Source: Neobacillus niacini
GTDB taxonomy: Bacteria > Bacillota > Bacilli > Bacillales > Cytobacillaceae
Direction: 5' to 3'
DNA: 64,000 nucleotides
Assembly: GCF_030817595.1 (NCBI RefSeq)
Contig: NZ_JAUSZN010000001.1
Location: 2,736,001 to 2,800,000, forward strand
Positions 57,937 to 64,000 of the stretch are shown piece by piece. The notes below the pieces were generated by a model that searched no databases, was not told the origin of the DNA, and worked only from the letters and a program-made list of their open reading frames with translations. The first letter of the stretch is position 1. Each line of letters starts with the position of its first letter. Position numbers and translations under genes: made by a program.

Positions 57937-57970
57937 TAAAAAGAAAATCGGCATTAAGCCGATTTTCTTA
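57937..57970 (-). terminator. Rho-independent terminator after ctaF
   Basis: Minus-strand hairpin AGAAAATCGGC TTAAT GCCGATTTTCT followed by TTTTTATAG, six bases past the ctaF stop. Confidence 0.85.
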
Positions 57971-57976
57971 AAAATA

Positions 57977-58312
57977 TTACCACCAAATAATTGTTGAGAA
58001 AGCCAAGATGGTTATTGCGCCAACAAGCGCTCCTGAATAAAGAAACATTGATGGAGCTTCGTGGCCTTTATGGCTCATATGCATGAAATAGTATAGCTGA
58101 AAAATCACTTGAACGACAGCCAAGAGAAGTATAAACGGCACGATAAACCAAGCCGAAAATCCTTTAATGGCAACTGCTGCAAAAGCAATTAATGTTAAGA
58201 AAATCATCAAGGCGAAGGAAACGACTTGATGTCTCATTTCCTCAATGCTTTTTTTGCGGCGATATTCAATGTCAACTCTTGGGTTACCTGAATTTAATTG
58301 TGAATTTGCCAT
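57977..58312 (-). CDS. ctaF: Cytochrome c oxidase subunit IVB
   Basis: 111-residue subunit IV of caa3 oxidase with three membrane segments and the QLYYFMHMSHKGHE segment of bacterial subunit IV. Four bases after ctaE. It stabilises the oxidase rather than taking part in catalysis. Confidence 0.95.
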   Translation of the reverse strand: MANSQLNSGNPRVDIEYRRKKSIEEMRHQVVSFALMIFLTLIAFAAVAIKGFSAWFIVPFILLLAVVQVIFQLYYFMHMSHKGHEAPSMFLYSGALVGAITILAFSTIIWW

Positions 58313-58316
58313 CAGT

Positions 58317-58946
58317 TTATCCCACCATCCCCATCAAATATACTACTGTAAAGATGAATACCCAAACCACGTCAATGAAATGCCAATAAAGGCTTGCTAC
58401 GTAAAATTTAGGAGCATTGTATAGGTCTAAGCCGCGTTTAGCATTCCGAATGATTAGCGTGGTGATCCATAATAAACCAAATGCAACGTGACCTCCATGG
58501 AAACCAACTAATGTATAGAATGCCGATCCAAACGCACTGCTAGTAAAAGTATGATGATACTCATGAACATAATGATTAAACTCATATATCTCTAAAACAA
58601 GGAATGCTGCACCCAAAAGTAAGGTAATGATTAACCAAAGATTCATTTTTTTAGCATTAAAGTTTTTCATATGATACATCGCGTAAACACTTGTTAATGA
58701 ACTTGTTAACAGCAGCATGGTAGCTACAAATGTAAGCGGTAGTTCGAATATATCCTTGGCTAAATGATGCGTTGTATCAGGTACTTTATCCTTTAAAGCA
58801 AGATAGGTAGCAAAGAGAGAGGCAAAGAGCACAGTCTCTCCACCTAAGAAGAACCAAAAACCTAAAAACTTATTTTTTGCTTCAAGGGTTGATTTTTCAG
58901 GCTCAGCAGGCCATGTTTCATATGTTAATTTTTCTTCTGCTTGCAT
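58317..58946 (-). CDS. ctaE: Cytochrome c oxidase subunit III
   Basis: 209 residues with five membrane segments, typical of short bacterial subunit III. GFHGGHVAFGLLW and SLYWHFIDVVWVFIFTVVYL are conserved. Its start overlaps ctaD stop by one base (TAATG), so subunits I and III are coupled. Confidence 0.97.
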   Translation of the reverse strand: MQAEEKLTYETWPAEPEKSTLEAKNKFLGFWFFLGGETVLFASLFATYLALKDKVPDTTHHLAKDIFELPLTFVATMLLLTSSLTSVYAMYHMKNFNAKKMNLWLIITLLLGAAFLVLEIYEFNHYVHEYHHTFTSSAFGSAFYTLVGFHGGHVAFGLLWITTLIIRNAKRGLDLYNAPKFYVASLYWHFIDVVWVFIFTVVYLMGMVG

Positions 58947-60820
58947 TATGCCTTAGCCCCCTTATCATTATCATCTTCCATTAATTCTTCTTTATGAATA
59001 TGGAAACCATGGTCGTCCTTCACAGAACGTAAGAACATCGCTCCAAAAGTAATCAATAAACCAATAATAATAACTGGTACTGACCATGCTTTATCATCCA
59101 TATTAAACAATGCACCAAATGCGGCTACGAATAATCCGAAAGCGATCACAAATGGTAGGAATGAAGCGTTCGGCATGTGAATGTCACCTAGCGGCTCAGC
59201 AGGAGTCATCCCTTTTTTGCCTTCCATCTTTTCTAACCAGTAAGCGTCTAAACCACGTACTAGTGGCAACTGTTTAAAGTTATAAAAAGGCGGTGGTGAA
59301 GGAAGTGCCCACTCAAGTGTTCTTCCATCTCCCCAAGGGTCATTTCCAACTTTAACATTTTTCACAGAGGTTATGATAATATTATACAACATAACGATAA
59401 CCCCTAGGGACATAAACACAGCCCCAATAGAGCTGATTAAGTTTGAAGTTTCGAAACCCTGACCTGGTAAATATGTGAATACACGACGAGGCATGCCCCA
59501 AAGACCTAGGAAGTGTTGGATAAAGAAAGTCATATGGAAACCGATAAAGAATAACCAGAAAGTAATCTTTCCTAATGTTTCATTTAACATTGTTCCAAAC
59601 ATTTTTGGCCAATATAGGTGTGTACCTGCAAAGATTGCAAAGACTACTCCGCCAACAATAACATAGTGAAAGTGTGCAACAACGAAATAAGTATCATGGT
59701 ACTGATAATCCGCTGCAGCTACTGCAAGCATTACTCCTGTTACCCCACCGGCAAGAAACGAAGGAATAAATGCCATAGCCCAATGCATTGGTGTTGTAAA
59801 TTTAACACTGCCTCCCCAAACGGTTAAAAGCCAGTTGAAAATTTTAATACCAGTTGGAACACCAATTGCCATAGTTGCAACAGCGAAAATCGCATTGGCC
59901 ACAGGGCCTAAACCTGTTGTAAACATATGGTGTGCCCAAACCATGAATCCTAAGAAACCAATTAATACAGTCGCAAAAACCATTGATGAATATCCAAACA
60001 AGCGTTTTCTTGAAAAAATTGGGAATATTTCCGAGAAAATTCCGAAAGCAGGGAGTATCAAAATGTATACTTCTGGATGTCCGAAAATCCAGAATAAATG
60101 CTCCCAAATAACCGTGTTACCACCCATAGTTGTCACAAAGAAATTAGATCCAAACATACGATCAAACATCATTAAAACAAGACCGACTGTTAATGGAGGG
60201 AAAGCAAATAAAATTAGTGCTGAGGTGACAAAAGTTGTCCAAGTAAACAACGGCATTCTCATATACGTCATTCCAGGAGCACGCATGTTAATGATCGTAA
60301 CAAGGAAATTGATACCACCAATTAATGTTCCTAGCCCTGAAATCTGTAAACCTAAAACATAAAAATCTATACCGTGCCCCTTTGAAGCCATAGCAAGAGA
60401 TGCATATGAAGTCCAACCGGCATCAGGTGCACCATCAAAAAACCATGAAAGGTTTAGGAATACTCCTCCAAAGAAGAATAACCAAAATCCTAAAGCATTT
60501 ACAAATGGAAACGCAACATCACGTGCACCAATTTGTAACGGCATAACCGCATTCATAAAAGCAAACACGAGCGGCATTGCTGCAAGGAATATCATAGTTG
60601 TTCCATGCATTGTTATAATTTCATTAAATAATCCTGCACTAACAAAATCATTGTTAGGTACTGCAAGCTGGATGCGGATAAATACCGCCTCAAGTCCGCC
60701 GACTACAAAGAAGAATCCACCTGCAATAAGATATAGGATGGCGATTTTTTTATGGTCAACAGTCGTTAAAAAGTCCCACAAAGTCGCACCAAATCCTTTT
60801 TTTTGTGCATAGGTACTCAC
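58946..60820 (-). CDS. ctaD: Cytochrome c oxidase subunit I (caa3 type)
   Basis: Catalytic subunit with haem a, haem a3 and CuB; reduces O2 and pumps protons. 624 residues, 14 or so membrane segments. The CuB/a3 region GHPEVYILILPAFG, the YQYHDTYFVVAHFHYVIVGG histidines and MHGTTMIFLAAMP are intact. The start is GTG preceded by GGGAGGT. The C-terminal 80 residues include two extra hydrophobic segments, as usual in Bacillus CtaD (622). Confidence 0.98.
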   Translation of the reverse strand: MSTYAQKKGFGATLWDFLTTVDHKKIAILYLIAGGFFFVVGGLEAVFIRIQLAVPNNDFVSAGLFNEIITMHGTTMIFLAAMPLVFAFMNAVMPLQIGARDVAFPFVNALGFWLFFFGGVFLNLSWFFDGAPDAGWTSYASLAMASKGHGIDFYVLGLQISGLGTLIGGINFLVTIINMRAPGMTYMRMPLFTWTTFVTSALILFAFPPLTVGLVLMMFDRMFGSNFFVTTMGGNTVIWEHLFWIFGHPEVYILILPAFGIFSEIFPIFSRKRLFGYSSMVFATVLIGFLGFMVWAHHMFTTGLGPVANAIFAVATMAIGVPTGIKIFNWLLTVWGGSVKFTTPMHWAMAFIPSFLAGGVTGVMLAVAAADYQYHDTYFVVAHFHYVIVGGVVFAIFAGTHLYWPKMFGTMLNETLGKITFWLFFIGFHMTFFIQHFLGLWGMPRRVFTYLPGQGFETSNLISSIGAVFMSLGVIVMLYNIIITSVKNVKVGNDPWGDGRTLEWALPSPPPFYNFKQLPLVRGLDAYWLEKMEGKKGMTPAEPLGDIHMPNASFLPFVIAFGLFVAAFGALFNMDDKAWSVPVIIIGLLITFGAMFLRSVKDDHGFHIHKEELMEDDNDKGAKA

Positions 60821-60851
60821 AATTTTACCTCCCTTTCTACCAATTCCCCTA

Positions 60852-61910
60852 TTATTCCTGGACTTTTAATCCCATTAAATATGCTGTTAAAGCATCAAGC
60901 TCATCTTCACTTAATTGTGGATATTTATCCGTCATTAAATTTCCTGGCTTGTATTTTTCTGGAGTTCGTATCCAATTCTTTAATTCTTCCTCATTATGGT
61001 CTAATACACCCGCAATACGAGAGCGATCACCAAAGTTTGATAAGTTCGGAGCTAACCTTGCTTCTGGAGGTGCTGCATTTGCTGGTGTAACTGCATGACA
61101 GCTGATACAGTTTTTATTGAAAATTTCTTGACCATCTTGAGCAAGTGCGGTTTCAGCTTTAGCAGGTTCTTTTACATCCTTCATATCAGCTACCCAGTTA
61201 TCAAAGTCATCGCGGTTCATCGTTTTAACTTTAAAGTCCATTAAAGCATGTGATGGTCCACAAAGCTCAGCACACTTACCGTAGAATAAATCTCCCGCTT
61301 CTTTAGCCTTAGCACTATCAAACTCTAACCAAAATTTATTCACATTCTCGGTATTGGTATCAAGCTTTCCGCCTACCGCTGGAACCCAGAAAGAGTGTTT
61401 AACATCAGAAGAAATCAAATTAAAATATACCTTCTCATCAGTTGGAACGACCAAATCTTGACTGGTCACAATTTCTTGACCAGGATATTCAAATTCCCAC
61501 CAATATAAATTGGAACGTACATTGATAACAAGTGCATCAGAATCTTTCTTATCCATTGGTGATACATCTGCTAATTTAAATGTAGCAGAAACCGTTGGAA
61601 CTGCTAAAAGCAATAGTAATAAAATAGGTATAACAGTCCAAATAATTTCTAGTTTGTGACTTCCTTCTACCTGTTTTGGTATCCTATCATCTTTTCGTCT
61701 AAATTTAACCAAGACAAGAATAAAGATTACTGCTACAACTAAAATAACCCCTACCATAATCAATGTACTAAGTTTCATCAGATCATATTGCATGTCTGCA
61801 ACTTCACCAGCAGGCCTTAATGTCGATAGGAACGGTTCGCCACATCCTGAAAGGATAAGCGAAAGAATCGCAAATATCGAGATTAAACGCCATTTTGCAA
61901 GCCTTTTCAT
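60852..61910 (-). CDS. ctaC: Cytochrome c oxidase subunit II with cytochrome c domain
   Basis: 352-residue lipoprotein subunit II of caa3 oxidase. Lipobox LSGC near residue 22 implies processing by LspA (encoded here). Two membrane segments, then the CuA site in FYGKCAELCGPSHALM with two cysteines, and a C-terminal cytochrome c domain with CISCH and the methionine in GNLMTDKYPQ. It passes electrons to CtaD. Confidence 0.97.
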   Translation of the reverse strand: MKRLAKWRLISIFAILSLILSGCGEPFLSTLRPAGEVADMQYDLMKLSTLIMVGVILVVAVIFILVLVKFRRKDDRIPKQVEGSHKLEIIWTVIPILLLLLLAVPTVSATFKLADVSPMDKKDSDALVINVRSNLYWWEFEYPGQEIVTSQDLVVPTDEKVYFNLISSDVKHSFWVPAVGGKLDTNTENVNKFWLEFDSAKAKEAGDLFYGKCAELCGPSHALMDFKVKTMNRDDFDNWVADMKDVKEPAKAETALAQDGQEIFNKNCISCHAVTPANAAPPEARLAPNLSNFGDRSRIAGVLDHNEEELKNWIRTPEKYKPGNLMTDKYPQLSEDELDALTAYLMGLKVQE

Positions 61911-62008
61911 AGCTAAATCATACCCCTCTTTCGCTAAATGATTTCTTTAATTATCTGTGATCAAAAATGTATGTAGTATTATTCCTTCTTAAACGTTAAA
62001 AGAAACCT

Positions 62009-62033
62009 GGAGGCAAAAAGCTATAATGCCTCC
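62009..62033 (-). terminator. Terminator between ctaB and ctaC
   Basis: Hairpin GGAGGCATTATAGCTTTTTGCCTCC on the minus strand followed by AGGTTTCTTTT; T-rich on the other side too. It could limit read-through from ctaB into ctaCDEF. Confidence 0.65.
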
Positions 62034-62092
62034 ATTATTTTTTTAAACAATAGGAATACTTATATTCCCCTAATCAAGAAAGAACATCCCAG

Positions 62093-63031
62093 CTAAACTA
62101 ACGTTACAATGACCATTGCGACAAAAATAATGGTTAGATATTGCAATGAGTACACAAACATTAATTTTGCCCACTTAATATCATCTTTGATCTTATATCC
62201 ATAAATCCCTAATACAAGCCAACCGATATTTAATACAGTTGCCAAAATTAGAAATGGGATTCCTAATGAAGTAAGTAATAAGGGTGTTGGCAGTAATGCT
62301 GCTACCCATACTAGGATGTGTTTCTTAGTCGTTTTAAACCCCTTCACCACTGGAAGCATTGGAATGCCAGCAGCGCGATATTCCTCTACCCTTCTCATAG
62401 CAAGAGCATAAAAATGGGGAGGCTGCCAAATAAACATAATAATAAACAATGACCATGCAATAATATCAAGATTTCCATCTACTGCAGCCCAGCCAATTAA
62501 TGGCGGTACAGCTCCAGATATACTACCTATGATAGTATTAGATACCAGCTGTCGCTTAGACCACATAGAGTAGAGGACAACATAACTAAAAACCCCAAGC
62601 AGCCCAATCACTGTTGCAGTTACAGTAGTAAACAATAAAAAAATTGTACCGATAGTAATTAAGATAATACCTAATCCAAGTACCTTTGACGGAACTATTT
62701 TCCCAGTAACCGTTGGTCTTGATTTTGTTCTTTCCATTAACGGGTCTATATCACGATCAATGTAATTATTAATGCTGCATGAGCCCGCAATTATTAAGGA
62801 GGAACCAATTACGGTAAATAAGACTATATCTAAGTTGCTTAGGAAACTTTGCCCGCTAAAATGCAGCGCAAGCCAAATACCAGTAAAAGTAGTAATAAGA
62901 TTTGAATTTACAATTCCAATCTTTATAAGTGCCATAAAATCTTTCCACATTGTGGTCTTTACCAAATGTGAATTTAGGCCTGTAGAGCCATTATCAATCG
63001 TCGCTTCACCGAATGCCTTTGAATTTGGCAT
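62093..63031 (-). CDS. ctaB: Protoheme IX farnesyltransferase (haem O synthase)
   Basis: Adds a farnesyl group to protohaem, making haem O. 312 residues, UbiA prenyltransferase fold with about eight membrane segments. The polyprenyl-diphosphate site [19 protein letters not shown] and the second acidic cluster are intact. Starts MPNSKAFGE after GGAGG. It is divergent from ctaA, the next enzyme (haem O to haem A), across a 585-base regulatory gap. Confidence 0.96.
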   Translation of the reverse strand: MPNSKAFGEATIDNGSTGLNSHLVKTTMWKDFMALIKIGIVNSNLITTFTGIWLALHFSGQSFLSNLDIVLFTVIGSSLIIAGSCSINNYIDRDIDPLMERTKSRPTVTGKIVPSKVLGLGIILITIGTIFLLFTTVTATVIGLLGVFSYVVLYSMWSKRQLVSNTIIGSISGAVPPLIGWAAVDGNLDIIAWSLFIIMFIWQPPHFYALAMRRVEEYRAAGIPMLPVVKGFKTTKKHILVWVAALLPTPLLLTSLGIPFLILATVLNIGWLVLGIYGYKIKDDIKWAKLMFVYSLQYLTIIFVAMVIVTLV

Positions 63032-63171
63032 CTTTCCCCCTCCTAAAATGTTCTAATTATTATTATAAACCCGATAGATAACTTTACCAAATTATAATAG
63101 TTATTTATAAGCTATTATTATTTTATAATATTGTTATTTAAGGAACACTTTCTCTGTATATTAAATCACAC

Positions 63172-63200
63172 TTTGGTGAATTTTTGTGAATTTTTTTTGA
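63172..63200 (+). promoter_or_regulatory. Tandem ResD-like boxes in the ctaA-ctaB gap
   Basis: TTGTGAATTTTTTTTGA matches the reported ResD consensus (TTGTGAA, three bases, TTTT), and TTTGGTGAATTTTTG just before it is a near copy. In B. subtilis ctaA needs ResD. Here the boxes are about 430 bases before ctaA and 140 bases before ctaB. Confidence 0.5.
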
Positions 63201-63410
63201 ATAATTTTTGTCTAAATTGTGTCCGCTCGTATTTACTACCCATTATACTATATTTTAGAATCTTTAGATAATAAAATACACTCTAATTTAAGCAAAATCT
63301 AATACTTTCTTTGTGTTATACACAACAAAAGCATCTTTAACGATTGTTATATATAAGTACAATTTAACCTACTTTATATTAGTAACAGACACTACTCTAT
63401 TTAGCAATAG

Positions 63411-63434
63411 TTTTCACTATAACAATAGTGAAAA
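63411..63434. promoter_or_regulatory. Perfect palindrome upstream of ctaA
   Basis: TTTTCACTAT AACA ATAGTGAAAA, ten-base arms, 183 bases before the ctaA start in an otherwise AT-rich gap. May be an operator; not a typical terminator as the stem is A/T-rich. The rest of the 63032-63616 gap shows nothing more I can support. Confidence 0.4.
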
Positions 63435-63616
63435 ATAAATGCTATTCATAATGATAATTTATTTAAAAGTTATGCAAAAATTTCAGTTTTAATTCTGTTC
63501 TTTTTCCTGCGTTTTCGTTATGATAAGTAAGTACTTTTATCACTTCCTTTTCCAAATCATTATATTTACAAAATATCGATAGAAACGATTAAACTTTTAG
63601 TTAAGAAGGTGATTTT

Positions 63617-64000
63617 TTGCAACGGTCTTTAAAGTGGTTAGCTGTAGCAACTACTATTGGAATGATATTGGTTCTACTCGGGGGAGCCCTAGTAACAAAA
63701 ACAGAGTCCGGTATGGGGTGCGGGAGATCTTGGCCTTTATGTAACGGTGAGTTCGTGCCAACGGATATAACTCCCGAGTTAGTAATCGAACTTGCTCACA
63801 GACTGGTGTCTGGCTCAGTTGGTTTTTTGGTATTGGCTTTATCTATTTGGTCTTGGAAAGTAATTGGGCACATCAGGGAAACGAAATTCCTATCTTTTCT
63901 TTCGTTTTTCTTTTTATTGTTACAAGGATTGATCGGAGCAGCAGCGGTAATTTGGGAACAGTCTGATTTTATCCTCGCCCTGCACTTTGGTATCTCACTC
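63617..64000 (+). CDS. ctaA: Haem A synthase, 3' part cut by window edge
   Basis: Oxidises the methyl group of haem O to make haem A for caa3 and aa3 oxidases. The first 128 residues are present. The conserved [21 protein letters not shown] contains the cysteine pair of Bacillus CtaA, and ELAHRLVSG carries a haem-ligand histidine. Three membrane segments are visible before the edge. Start is TTG (then QRSLKWLAV) after GAAGGTGAT. On the plus strand, divergent from ctaB, as in B. subtilis. Confidence 0.95.
   Translation, partial: MQRSLKWLAVATTIGMILVLLGGALVTKTESGMGCGRSWPLCNGEFVPTDITPELVIELAHRLVSGSVGFLVLALSIWSWKVIGHIRETKFLSFLSFFFLLLQGLIGAAAVIWEQSDFILALHFGISL

Noticed and set aside
59835..60362. 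175-codon open frame on the plus strand inside ctaD
   Set aside because: Shadow of ctaD: no ribosome site, no family, and ctaD is complete on the other strand.

Overview
The window is a 64 kb piece of a low-GC, endospore-forming Firmicute chromosome, from family Bacillaceae (Bacillus or a close relative such as Neobacillus or Mesobacillus). Evidence: the gene order follows the Bacillus subtilis cta - ylb - mra/dcw - spoIIG - ylm - ileS - lspA - pyr block almost gene for gene. It carries sporulation sigma factors E and G with SpoIIGA, SpoVD and SpoVE, has BshC (bacillithiol), strong AAGGAGG-type ribosome binding sites and T-box and PyrR attenuators. Nearly all genes are on the minus strand; only short monocistronic or two-gene units lie on the plus strand.

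Layout in window order. 1-3.99 kb: 3' part of the pyr operon (pyrC cut by the edge, pyrB, pyrP, pyrR) with three PyrR attenuators. 4-10.7 kb: rluD-like ylyB, lspA, ylyA, T-box-controlled ileS, divIVA, ylmH, ylmG. 10.7-13 kb: sepF, ylmE, ylmD, ylmC. 13-16 kb: sigG, sigE, spoIIGA, with a recognisable Spo0A-type spoIIG promoter. 16.4-36.1 kb: division and cell-wall cluster (ftsZ, ftsA, sbp, ylxX, ylxW, divIB, murB, murG, spoVE, murD, mraY, a stand-alone Mur-ligase N-domain gene, murE, spoVD, pbpB, ftsL, rsmH, mraZ). 36.2-54.9 kb: bshC, panE and the ylb genes, including rpmF, tmcAL (ylbM), coaD and rsmD. 55.1-56.3 kb: an Eis-like acetyltransferase not present at this place in B. subtilis. 56.4-64 kb: the caa3 cytochrome oxidase genes (ctaM-like, ctaG, F, E, D, C, B) and divergent ctaA, cut by the right edge.

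The genes fall into coherent programmes: pyrimidine synthesis; lipid II synthesis, septum formation and their sporulation variants; mother-cell and forespore sigma factor switching; and haem A synthesis with caa3 oxidase assembly. Reading starts from ribosome binding sites shows that many genes begin with TTG or GTG.

The least ordinary items are: (1) a small gene between murE and mraY that looks like only the N-terminal, UDP-binding domain of a Mur ligase; (2) four copies of a mobile-looking non-coding repeat with GGCTGTGTTAA/TTAACACAGCC ends, one with a second repeat family nested in it and one lying next to the distal Spo0A box of spoIIG; (3) a hairpin around the spoVD ribosome binding site that should form only in read-through RNA from pbpB, because the predicted sigma-E start lies inside the stem; (4) a four-hairpin RNA with terminator in the rsmD upstream region; (5) periodic TGG repeats in front of mraZ that look like a MraZ operator. 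No CRISPR array, rRNA, tRNA, transposase or prophage gene was seen.
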